In this document: piece by piece, positions 19,951-30,365 of the stretch
Layout of the letters: every line of letters starts with the position of its first letter
Position numbering within the stretch: position 1 is the stretch's first letter
Assembly: GCF_022539505.1 (NCBI RefSeq)
Contig: NC_061510.1
Span: 396,410,249 to 396,474,248, forward strand
Length of the DNA stretch: 64,000 nucleotides
DNA from: Lolium rigidum
Lineage: Eukaryota; Streptophyta; Magnoliopsida; Poales; Poaceae
Direction of reading: 5' to 3'
The notes under the pieces: generated by a model
Database searches by the model: none
The model's input: only the letters and a program-made list of their open reading frames with translations
Told to the model about the DNA's origin: nothing
Position numbers and translations under genes: made by a program

Positions 19951-22900
19951 AAGAAGGTATATCCGATATACATGTTATAGATGTTTATCTTACTGGTTCT
20001 CGTACTAGTACACAGGTATTTGATACTTGGTTCGGTTGCTCATATTTGTAACTCGAAACGAGGAACTAAAGAATAAACGAAGACTACTAAAGGATGAAGT
20101 GACCATGCGCGTTGGAAATGGATCCAAAGTCGATGTGATCGCTGTCGGCACACTTCCTCTACATCTACCTTCGGGATTAGTTTTAAGCCTAAATAATTGT
20201 TATTTTGTACTGCGTTGAGCATGAACATTATATCCGGATCTTGTTTAATGCAAGACGGTTATTCATTCAAGTCTGAGAATAATGGTTGTTCTATTTTTAT
20301 GAATAATATCTTTTATGGTCAAGCACCACAAAAGAATGGCTTATTTCTATTAGATCTCGATAGTAGTGATACGCATATACATAACATTGATGCTAAGCGA
20401 ATTAAACTTAATGATAATTCTACTTATATGTGCACTTGTCGTCTTGGTCATATTGGAGTGAAACGCATGAAGAAACTCCATACTGATGGATTACTTGAAT
20501 CACTTGACTTTGAGTCACTTGATAGATGCGAAGCATGTCTAATGGGTAAAATGACAAAGACTCCATTTTCTGGTATAATGGAGCGAGCTACTGACTTATT
20601 GGAAATCATACATACCGATGTATGTGGACCAATGAGCGTAGCATCGCGCGGTGGTTATCGTTATGTTCTAACCTTCACGAGATGATCCGAGTAGATATGG
20701 GTATATCTATTTCATGAAACATAAATCCGAAACTTTTGAGAAGTTTAAGGAATTTCAAAGTGAAGTAGAAAATCAACGTAACAAGAAGATCAAATTTCTA
20801 CGATCCGATCGTGGAGGTGAATATCCGAGTTATGAGTTTGGCATGCATTTAAAGAAATGCGGAATACTTTCACAATTGACACCGCCGGGAACACCTCAAC
20901 GAAACGGTGTGTCCGAACGTCGTAATCGAACTCTCTTAGATATGGTTCGTAGTATGATGTCTCTTACTGATTTGCCGTTATCATTTTGGAGTTATGCATT
21001 AGAGACAGCCGCATTCACTTTAAATAGAGCACCATCAAAATCCGTAGAAACGACACCGTATGAATTATGGTTTAATAAGAAACCTAAGGCTGTCGTTCTG
21101 AAAGTTTGGGGTTGCGAAGCCTATGTAAAGAAGTTACAACCGGACAAGCTAGAACCCAAAGCGGAGAAATGCATCTTCATAGGATACCCTAAGGAAACTA
21201 TAGGGTACACTTTCTATCACAAATCCGAAGGCAAAATCTTTGTTGCTAAGAACGGAACCTTTCTTGAGAAAGAATTTCTCACTAAAGAAGTATTTGGAAG
21301 AAAAGTAGAACTCGATGAGATTGATGAATCTATACTCGTTGATCGGAGTAGCGCGATGCCGGAAGTTGTACATGTACCGCCTACACCGGCAACGAGAGGA
21401 AGCTAATGATAATGATCATGAAACTTCAAACGAGGAAACTGCGAACCTCGCGGATCGACAAGGGAACGTGCCACTCTCGATTGGTATGATCCTTGTCTTA
21501 ATGTCATGATTGTGGATAACAATGATGAGGACCCTGCGACGTATGAAGAAGCGATGATGAGCCCAGATTCCAACAAATGGCAAGAAGCCATGAAATCCGA
21601 AATGGGATCCATGTATGACAACAAAGTATGGACTTTGGTAGACTTACACGATAGCCGAAAGGCTGTCGAGAATAAATGGATCTTCAAGAGAAAAACAGAT
21701 GCTTGATGGTAATATTCTTGTCTATAAAGCTCGACTTGTCGCAAAGGGTTTCAGACAAATTCAAGGAGTTGTACGATGAGACTTTCTCACATGTAGCGAA
21801 GCTAAAATGCTGTGAGGATTTTGTTAGCAATAGCTGCATTTTTCGATTATGAGATTTGGCGAGATGGATGTCAAAACGGCGTTCCTTAATGGAGACATTG
21901 AGGAAGAGTTGTATATGGTACAACCCAAAGGTTTTGTCGATCCTAAAAATGCTAACAAAGTATGCAAACTTCAGCGTTCAATTTATGGACTGAAGCAAGC
22001 ATCGAGAAGTTGGAACCGACGCTTTGATAAGGTAATCAAAGACTTCGGGTTTATACGATGTCATGGAGAGGCACTGTATTTACAAGAAAGTGAGTGGGAG
22101 CTCATGTAGCATTCCTAATATTATATGTAGATGACATATTATTGATTGGGAATGATATAGAACTATTAAGCGAGTGTAAAGGGTTATTTGAATAATAGTT
22201 TTTCAATGAAAGACCTTGGTGAAGCATCATATATATTAGGCATCAAGATTTATAGAGATAGATCAAGACGTCTAATAGGGCTATCACGAGTACATACCTG
22301 GACAAGATTCTAAAGAAATTTAGAATGGACGAAAGTAAGAAAGGATTCTTACCTATGTTACCGAGGCAAGGTCTTGAGTAAGACTCAAGGTCCGGCTACG
22401 GCGAGAAAAAAGAGAAAGGATGAGTCGGATCCCCTATGCCTCGGCGATAGGCTCTATCATGTATGCCATGCTATGTACAAGACCGGATATAGCACATCTT
22501 TGTTAGTTTGACTAGCGAGATATCAAAGTGATCCGGGAATGGAACACTTTGGACGGCGGTCAAGAATATCCTGAAGTACTTGAAAAGGACTAAGGATATG
22601 TTTCTTTGTTATGGAGGTGACCAAGAGCTCGTTGTAACAAGTTACACCGATGCAAGTTGGAACACTGATCCTGATGACTCTAAGTCACAATCTAGGTACG
22701 TGTTTATATTGAATGGTGCTTGCGATAGGTTGGGCAAGCTCGAAGCGGTGCACGGTGGCGAAATCCTCAACAGAATCGGAGTACATAGCGGCTTCAGAGG
22801 CTTCATCAGAAGCGGTATGGATGAAGAGGTTCATTATAGAGCTCGGTGTGGTTCCGAGTGCATTGGACCCACTAGTCATATATTGTGACAACATGGGTGC

Positions 22901-23115
22901 CATCGCCAATGCACAAGAACCAAGATCACACAAGAGGCTGAAGCATATCAAGCTGCGTTACCACTCGATTCGCGAGTACATCGAAGATGGAGAAGTAAAG
23001 ATTTGCAAAGTACACAGCGATCCGAATGTAGCGAGATCCGTTGACTAAAGCTCTCCCTAGGGCTAAGCATGACCAACACCAGAATGCCATGGGTGTTAGG
23101 TATATTACTATGTAA
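19951..23115 (+). pseudogene. Copia-1 pol: protease, integrase, RT, RNase H (frameshifted)
   Basis: Copia order is seen. Protease: VFDT at about 20018, frame broken just before the GS. Pre-integrase finger and integrase: CRLGHIGVKRM..CEACLMGK, IIHTDVCGP (Asp), FLRSDRGGEY (Asp), NGVSERRNR (Glu), 20400-20960. RT: NKWIFKR, then MDVKTAFLNGDIEEELYMV (21870-21925); the YVDD box lies near 22130 in a shifted frame. RNase H: SYTDASWNTDPDDS, CDNMGAIANAQ, to the TAA at 23113-23115. At least six frame breaks are present. One, an extra base before MDVKTAF (21859-21867), is shared with Copia-2. Confidence 0.92.
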
Positions 23116-23131
23116 TCTAGATTATTGACTC

Positions 23132-23148
23132 TAGTGCAAGTGGGAGAC
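23132..23148 (+). other. Copia-1 polypurine tract
   Basis: GTGCAAGTGGGAGAC directly precedes the 3' LTR start at 23149, the position expected for the plus-strand primer. The same text lies at 30334-30347 (minus) in Copia-2. Confidence 0.8.
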
Positions 23149-24937
23149 TGAAGGAGATATGCCCTAGAGGCAATAATAAAATGGTTATTATTTATATCTT
23201 TATGTTTATGATAAATGTTTATATATCATGCTAGAATTGTATTAACCGAAACATTAGTACATGTGTGATATGTAGACAAACAAGAAGTCCCTAGTATGCC
23301 TCTTAAACTAGCTTGTTGATTAATGGATGATTAGTTTCATAATCATGAACATTGGATGTTATTAATAACAAGGTTATATCATTGTATGAATGATATAATG
23401 GACACACCCAATTAAGCGTAGCATAAGATCTCGTCATTAAGTTATTTGCTATAAGCTTTCGATACATAGTTACCTAGTCCTTATGACCATGAGATCATGT
23501 AAATCACTTATACCGGAAAGGTACTTTGATTACACCAAACACCACTAGCGTAAATGGGTGGCTATAAAGGTGGGATTAAGTATCCGGAAAGTATGAGTTG
23601 AGGCATATGGATCAACGGTGGGATTTGTCCAATCCCGATGACGGATAGATATACTGCGGGCCCTCTCGGTGGAATGTCGTCTAATGTCTTGCAAGCATAT
23701 GAATAAGTTCATAAGAGACCACATACCACGGTACGAGTAAAGAGTACTTGTCGGAGACGAGGTTGAACAAGGTATAGAATGATACCGAAGATCAAACCTC
23801 GGACAAGTAAAATATCGCGAGACAAAGGGAATTGGTAATGTATGTGAATGGTTCATTCGATCACTAAAGTCATCGTTGAATATGTGGGAGCCATTATGGA
23901 TCTCCAGATCCCGCTATTGGTTATTGGTCGGAGTGAGTACTCAACCATGTCCGCATAGTTCTCGAACCGTAGGGTGACACACTTAAAGTTGGATGTTGAA
24001 ATGGTAGAACTTGAATATGGTATGAAGTTGGAACATTTGTTCGGAGTCCCGGATGTGATCCCGGACATCACGAGGAGTTCCGGAATGGTCCGGAGAATAA
24101 GATTCATATATAGGATGTCATTTTATGTGAATAAAATGTCGCGGAAGGTTCTATGGAAGGTTCTAGAAGGTTCTAGAAAAGTCCGGAAGAAACCACCAAG
24201 GAAGGTGGAGTCCACAAGGGACTCCACCTCCATGGCCGGCCAGCCCTAGTGGGGGTGGAGTCCCAAGTGGACTCCACCATAGGGGGCCGGCCACCCCCCT
24301 ATGGGAGGTGGAAATCCCACCTTTGGGTGGGAGTCCTAGTTGGGCTAGGTTTCCCCACCCTATGGAAGGTTTTTTGTTCGGGTCTTATTCGAAGACTTGG
24401 ACACCACCTCTTGGGGTTCCACCTATATAATGAGGGGCCAAGGGGAGGGGCCGGCCACCCAAGAACCACCAAGGTGGCCGCACCCCATGAGTGGCCGGCG
24501 CACCCCTCTCCCCAAACCCTAGCCGCCCGCTCCTCCACATACCCGCATAGCTTAGCGAAGCTCCGCCGGACTTCTACACCGCCACCGACACCACGCCGTC
24601 GTGCTGTCGGATTCAAGAGGAGCTACTACTTCCGCTGCCCGCTGGAACGGGGAGGTGGACGTCGTCTTCATCAACAACCGAACGTGTGACCGAGGACGGA
24701 GGTGCTGCCCGTTCGTGGCGCCGGAACCGATCGTGATCAAGATCTTCTACGCGCTTTTGCAAGCGGCAAGTGAACGTCTACCGCAGCAACAAGAGCCTCC
24801 TCTTGTAGGCTTTGGAATCTCTTCAAGGGTGAGACTCGATAATCCCCTCGTTGCTACCGTCTTCTAGATTGCATCTTGGCTTGGATTTCGTGTTCGCGGT
24901 AGGAAAATTTTTGTTTTCTATGCAACGTTATCCTACA
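23149..24937 (+). repeat. Copia-1 3' LTR
   Basis: The 1789-bp LTR ends CCTACA at 24937, directly before TSD AGGGT. The hairpin pair and TATA region are kept. It differs from the 5' LTR at about a dozen positions, several of them in C or G runs. Confidence 0.95.
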
Positions 24938-24942
24938 AGGGT

Positions 24943-26101
24943 ACCTTTGTTTTGAGGGTGACAGAACTTCGCTCACGAAGTATACTGGCCTCTGTACTCC
25001 ATGGATTTTGCCTTCCTCTTCTCTTTCGACTACTAGCACCGTGCTAACCACTTGAGGTGTGGCTGCAATATACAGTAGGAGAGGTTCCCTTTCTCTTGGT
25101 GCCACCAAAATTGGTGGTGTCGAAATTTTGCGTTTCAGATCCTCGAAAGCTCTGTCGGCCTCTTCGCTCCATTGGAATTTATCTCCTTGCTTTATCAGAG
25201 CGTAAAATGGTAACGCTTTTTCTCCTAGCCTGGCGACGAATCTGCTCAATGCTGCGACTCGCCCAGTTAGCTGCTGTATCTCTTTCAACTTTGTTGGCTT
25301 TCTCATTGTTATTATAGCTTGTATTTTGTCGGGATTTGCTTCAATCCCTCTTGCTGAAACTAGGAAACCCAGAAGTTCTCCTGCTGGGACGCCAAAAGAA
25401 CACTTCGTCGGGTTCAACTTCAGGCAGAATTTGTCGAGGTTGTCAAAAGTTTCTTTGAGATCCTCGATCAGCGTTGCCCCCTTTTTTGATGTTATGACGA
25501 CATCATCGATGTACACTTGCACGTTTTTCCCGATCTGTGTCGCTAAACACTTCTGCATCATCCTCTGATATGTTGCTCCCGCGTTTTTTAGACCAAAGGG
25601 CATTGTCTTGTAGCAGAACACGCCATAAGGTGTAATAAACGCTGTTTTGGCTTCATCCTCTTCTTTTAATCTGATCTGGTTATAACCAGAGTATGCGTCC
25701 AAAAAGGAAAGACGTTCACAGCCTGCCGTGGAGTCGATGATTTGATCGATCCTTGGGAGGGGAAAGTGATCCTTAGGACAATGTTTGTTGAGGCACGTAA
25801 AGTCGACGCACATGCGAAGGACTATCGTGTGTTTCTTCGGCACCATCACTGGGTTAGCTACCCATGTGGCTTCTGTAGATATTTCTCTGATAAAACCAGC
25901 TTCCTCAAGTCGATTTATTTCTGATAGCATGGCTTTGCGGTTTGGTTCCGAAAAACGCCGCAAAGGTTGTTTGATTGGTCTCGCTACTGGATCCAAGTTT
26001 AGGTGGTGCTCGGCAAGTTCCCTGGGTACTCCTGGCATGTCAGCTGGACACCATGCGAAGATTTTCCAGTTCTCACGGAGGAACTTGACGAGCGCGCTTT
26101 C
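24943..26101 (-). pseudogene. Tat Gypsy reverse transcriptase, part before the Copia-1 insertion
   Basis: Reading on minus, ALVKFLRENWKIFAWCPADM is followed by VDFTCLNKHCPKDHFPLP, FLDAYSGYNQIRL (first catalytic Asp), YGVFCYKTMPFGLKNAGATYQ, VQVYIDDVVITSKKG (YIDD catalytic pair), and FQWSEEADRAFEDLKRKI at the start of the RNase H. It stops at KQRYP, where Copia-1 entered. It is in the same frame as gag-protease, separated by a single TAG (26102-26104). The catalytic residues are intact. Confidence 0.93.
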
Positions 26102-29100
26102 CTATGCGATATCCATGTTTGTTGCAATGGATGTCGTCTTTTTTGGGTCTGTCGGGTGGATCTGTACCTCCTTAGAATTTTTCTCGGTGTTGAAAGTTGA
26201 CTCTTTATTTGGCCTGCCAACGTCTGGCAGTACGTCGTAGTCCGTCATACTTTTTGACGCCAAATACTCGGCTTGCATCCCGAAAGTTTCTGATAGCCGA
26301 TGAAAATCCTTGTCGCATTTATCGGCTAAGGCGAAGCTTCCTTTGACTGTGATTGGTCCCCTTGGTCCAGGCAGCCTCCACAATAGGTATGTATAGTGTG
26401 GCACTGCCATGAATCTAGCATATGCTGGTCGTCCTAACAACGCGTGGTACTGCGACGGAAAATCCACGACTTCAAATTCCAGCCTCTCGATTCTGTAATT
26501 CTCTCGGGTTCCAAACTGAACGTCGAGGTTGATTTTTCCCAATTGGTAATTTGGCTTCTCCGGTGTGATGCCGTGGAACCTTGTGTCTGTTGGTTTCAAG
26601 TTTGCCAAGGATATGTTCATCTTCCTCAATGTATCTGCATACATAAGGTTTAAGCTGCTGCCGCCGTCTATGAACACTCGAGAGACATCAAACCCTGCAA
26701 TAACTGCTGGCAGAATAAGTGCTGACTGCCCTGGTCGAGGAACTTGTTGCGGATGATCTGCTATGGTGAACCCAATATCTTGCCCTGACCAATTAAGGTA
26801 TTCGACAGTTGGTGGAGGCATTTTTTCTGCCATAAACACTTGTCGTGAGATTACTTTCTGAGCTCTATTTGACGGCCTTGCCTTCTGAATCATCGACACC
26901 GCTCCATGAGAATTGGGATCAACGTAAGGTGGTGGTGGGGGTGCTGCTGCTATTCTGAGCTGATGTCGATTGTCGTCTGTAATTGCGGGAGGTGGTGGCA
27001 GGTGGATCTCGCTCCTGGGTTCCCGAGGATTTCTCTGTGCTGCTCGAGCATTAGCGTGCTCTGCATGCCTTAGCATTGCCTGAAAATTTCGACAGTCTTT
27101 CTGCAAGTGCCCTGACTGTCTTTTACCGTTGTTGTCAATGAAAAAGTGCATCTGACACGGCCCGTTCATCATCTCTTCAGGGGACATGAAAGGCCTTGGG
27201 AACCTGGGCCCGCTATTTTGTCTGTTGTTGCGAGAATCGTCCCTGTTGTCGCCTCGCTGCTCACTGCTTCTCTGATAATCATCTCTGTTGTTTCCTCCTG
27301 TATTTGTTCGAAAACCTGCCGAGATTTGTCCTGGAGCGTCGTAATTCTGGTACTGCCGAGGAAACCGTCGCCTTGGTTGATAGTTTCGCCCCCGGTCCTC
27401 TTCTGGCGACCTGTGTCGTTTGTTATAGACAGCATCTTCTCCATCTGCCCATTTGTTTGCTATCTCCATTAACGCAGATACTGTTCTTGGATTGGTCCTC
27501 CCCAAGTCCTCGACAAAATCTCCACGCCTGATTCCTGCGACAAACGCATCTATTGCTCTCTCGTCAGATATATTTTCTGCCGAGTTTTTGATGATATTCC
27601 ATCTTTGGATGTATTTTCTCATTGACTCATCTGGCTTTTGTCGACATGCTCTCAACTCCTCTAATGACGCAGGTTTTTTGCACGTCGATCTGAAGTTCTT
27701 GACGAACACATCCTCGAAACTTTCCCAGCTGTCGATAGATCCTGGAGTGAGCTTCTTTATCCAGGAACGTGCAGCTCCACTCAGATGCACCTGAATGCTT
27801 TGCATAGCTGTTGCCCTTGTTCCTCCTGTGAGCTTCACTGTCTCCAGATAGTCGACTAACCAATCCTCTGGATCTTGAAGGCCGTCGAACTTCTTGAAGT
27901 TGTCGGGTAACTTGAATCCTGAGGGGACTCGAGTTTTTCGGACTCTCCTCGTGAAGCATGGTAAGCCGCACATATCTTCGTCGTTAAGTTCTGGGGATTG
28001 CCGATGATCCCTTCTGCTCTGCCGCGCTCTGTCGACTCTTGCTTGTGCTGCTGTGTCTCTTGCTCCACTTGGCCCTTCAGGTGCTGCCGCTGTTGCTGCT
28101 GCGGGTCGTGGACTATTTTGCCTTGCCGTTCCTTCGGGAGGCGTTGATACAAACGCTGTCCCCATAGCTCCAACTCCTGCTATCGCCATATTGTATAGTG
28201 TTTCCCTTGGATCACCTGGAGGTGGTTTAGATGCGAGGATAAAAGCTTGTGTCGCCATATACCCAGCTTCTGGTGTCTTAGGGATAATGTTTCCTCTTGT
28301 GTCTATTGACATAAAAGACATGTCGAGGTTTTGAACCAAGTGCTCTCTTTCTGCTTCGGGTATGTGTTGTAACCTTGATCTTCCTCTGTTCCGAGCCTCC
28401 CTGTGGCTATCGCCCGAAGTTCTAGATTGTCGACTTAGATCTGCCCTTCTCCTGTTGGATGCAGAGGCTGCCTCCTTTCTCCTGTTCAACTCAGCTGTCT
28501 ATTTTTCCAATTCCCTGGCAGCTCGTGCGAGCCTATATTGATATGCTTGTAATTCTTCTGGTGTGGCTGTGGTAGCCATTGGTTCCGTGCCGTTCATAGC
28601 TCTCGCGGCTCTGTCCCACGCTGCTTGTGAAAGTTGAACTCTATCTCGCGGCTCTGGCCCGACGTATTTGTTGCCCAGGCCTTGTCGCAGATTGGAGGGA
28701 TCGACGTATGGATTTCCCAGATCGTCGAAAGCCTCAGATGTTTCCTCTTGATCTTCAATGGCGTAAATCTGATGATACTTTGTACTCAGATCTATCTTGG
28801 GTTTGGTGACATCATCGTTGAGATTGATGAAGACCTTGCCCACTGTGAGAGATTTGTCGATGAAATCGTAACTTTCGACATCGCTTGAGCCATCGCTTAT
28901 ATATGAGTCCGCAGATGACTCAAACGACATGTCCTTGAAGATCTTGGCGAGTTTCTCTCTTGTTCTGGTGCTGATGTAGCGTGTCGCCGAGGTTTCTTCT
29001 TCTCCTGACTCGGTTGATGATGTATAGCTTAAAAAATCGGAATCGACGTCCAACGATCCCGACGAAATCGGAACCTCGACACGGTACGATCCTTCCTTCT

Positions 29101-29275
29101 CGACGTGGAAGTGAAACTTCCCAAACGTCATCTCCATGGGCTCCGCCAGATACGCATATGCATCCAAACGGGAGGGTGGGTGAGGAACAAAATCGACAAG
29201 ACTAGCAGCGATCTGTTTACCTCGGTCCATTGTGTTGCTTGCGGTCGACGATGTCGAAGATTTTGAACGTGCCAT
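26102..29275 (-). pseudogene. Tat Gypsy gag and protease (two in-frame TAG codons)
   Basis: From the ATG at 29275 (MARSKSSTSSTASN) one frame runs to the RT. It is interrupted only by TAG at 28499-28501 (after ARELEK) and TAG at 26102-26104 (after NMDIA). The gag core is LPDNFKKFDGLQDPEDWLVD..WESFEDVFVKNF..RKYIQRWN, followed by an Arg-rich nucleocapsid stretch and a short Cys/His knuckle (CQMHFF..GHLQKDC). The protease has IDGGSSLNLMYADTL in place of DTG/DSG, usual for Tat elements, and ALLGRPAYARFMAVPHY. Gag makes the particle and the protease processes it. Either TAG could be a recent C-to-T change at CAG; the second, between protease and RT, could also be read through. Confidence 0.9.
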
Positions 29276-29300
29276 CGAGATCAGATCCTTACGCCTCTAG

Positions 29301-29318
29301 TTCCCACAGACGGCGCCA
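29301..29318 (-). other. Tat Gypsy primer-binding site
   Basis: On minus, TGGCGCCGTCTGTGGGAA begins two bases after the 5' LTR end. It ends in the complement of a tRNA CCA tail. It differs from the tRNA-Asp site of the Athila-type elements here; I do not assign the tRNA. Confidence 0.8.
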
Positions 29319-29320
29319 AT

Positions 29321-29706
29321 AGACAAGGTATCGACTTGTCAATGCCTATGGATTGTAGGCTAGGGTTTAGTTAGAAGTAGAGGGCAAGTAGATCTCGAAG
29401 GTTTCAGCCGAAAAGTACTCGACGATTATGAAAACTAGGGTTTGCGGATAATGATTCGATCTTTTCTTCGCCCCTCGACTCCCCCTTTATATAGGAGGTG
29501 GAGCCGAGGGATTCGTGCTATACAAGTTTACAGAGTTCGGGACGGTTTCTAACTCATCCCATCAAATTACAAATAACACTTCCTATTACAACTATCTTTT
29601 CCTTAAACACATCTTGGGCTCTCGAGTCTTCTTATTCTTCGGGTAGTGGGCCTTCAGTAAACCCCGGGTACTATATTCGGCAGGCCCATTTGGGATGCCT
29701 ATGTCA
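29321..29706 (-). repeat. Tat Gypsy 5' LTR
   Basis: The 386-bp LTR matches 7956-8341 except for the terminal base at 29321 (A for T). It is followed on the right by TSD CTCTA (29707-29711) and the rest of the Copia-2 LTR. Confidence 0.95.
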
Positions 29707-30332
29707 CTCTATACCTTGTTCAACCTTGTCTCCTGACAAGTACTCTTTACTCGTACCGTGGTATGTGGTCTCTTATGAACTTATTCATATGCTTGCAAGA
29801 CATTAGACGACATTCCACCGAGAGGGCCCGAGTATATCTATCCGTCATCGGGATGGACAAATCCCATCGTTGATCCATATGCCTCAACTCATACTTTACG
29901 GATACTTAATCCCACCTTTATAACCACCCATTTACGCAGTGGTGTTTGGTGTAATCAAAGTACCTTTCCGGTATAAGTGATTTACATGATCTCATGGTCA
30001 TAAGGACTAGGTAACTATGTATCGAAAGCTTATAGCAAATAACTTAATGACATGATCTTATGCTACGCTTAATTGGGTGTGTCCATTACATCATTCATAC
30101 AATGATATAACCTTGTTATTAATAACATCCAATGTTCATGATTATGAAACTAATCATCCATTAATCAACAAGCTAGTTAAGAGGCATACTAGGGACTCTT
30201 TGTTGTTTACATATCACACATGTACTAATGTTTCGGTTAATACAATTATAGCATGACATATAAACATTTATCATAAACATAAAGATATATAATAACCACT
30301 TTTATTATTGCCTCTTGGGCATATATCCTTCG
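29707..30332 (-). repeat. Copia-2 3' LTR, inner third
   Basis: This part begins with the duplicated CTCTA and runs to the inner LTR end at 30332, where CCTTCA is CCTTCG. The polypurine tract lies at 30334-30347. Confidence 0.93.
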
Positions 30333-30365
30333 ATCTCCCACTTGCACTAGAGTCAATAATCTAGA

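Larger units (their letters stand above)
16141..24937 (+). mobile_element. Copia-1: Angela/BARE-like Copia retrotransposon
   Basis: The 8.8-kb element is flanked by the TSD AGGGT (16136-16140 and 24938-24942), inserted in the pol of the Tat Gypsy. LTRs are 16141-17926 and 23149-24937, starting TGAAGGAGATATGCC and ending CCTACA (CCTACG in the 5' copy). The PBS (17928-17940) matches initiator-Met tRNA usage, with one base lost. Gag, protease, integrase, RT and RNase H occur in Copia order but are broken by frameshifts. The LTRs differ at about a dozen positions in 1.79 kb, half of them single-base length changes in runs, so the insertion is young. It is inverted relative to Copia-2 and of the same family. 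Confidence 0.96.
7956..29706 (-). mobile_element. Tat-lineage Gypsy retrotransposon with antisense gene, split by Copia-1
   Basis: The LTRs are 386 bp (7956-8341 and 29321-29706), bounded by TGAC..GTCA and the TSD CTCTA. Without Copia-1 the element is about 12.9 kb. On minus: PBS (29301-29318), gag, protease (IDGGSS), RT (YIDD), RNase H, a second RNase H-like domain, integrase, then a long 3' region carrying a spliced plus-strand gene. Large size, the second RNase H and an antisense ORF with a putative gypsy-type transposon domain are marks of the Tat lineage (RIRE2/Grande-like). The two LTRs appear identical apart from the terminal base at 29321. Confidence 0.95.

Noticed and set aside
16141..24937. 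Taking every single-base difference in G/C runs as true mutation
   Set aside because: Many differences between the Copia-1 LTRs are run-length changes (for example 17271-17290 against 24282-24300) and could be read errors; frameshift claims in runs were kept cautious.
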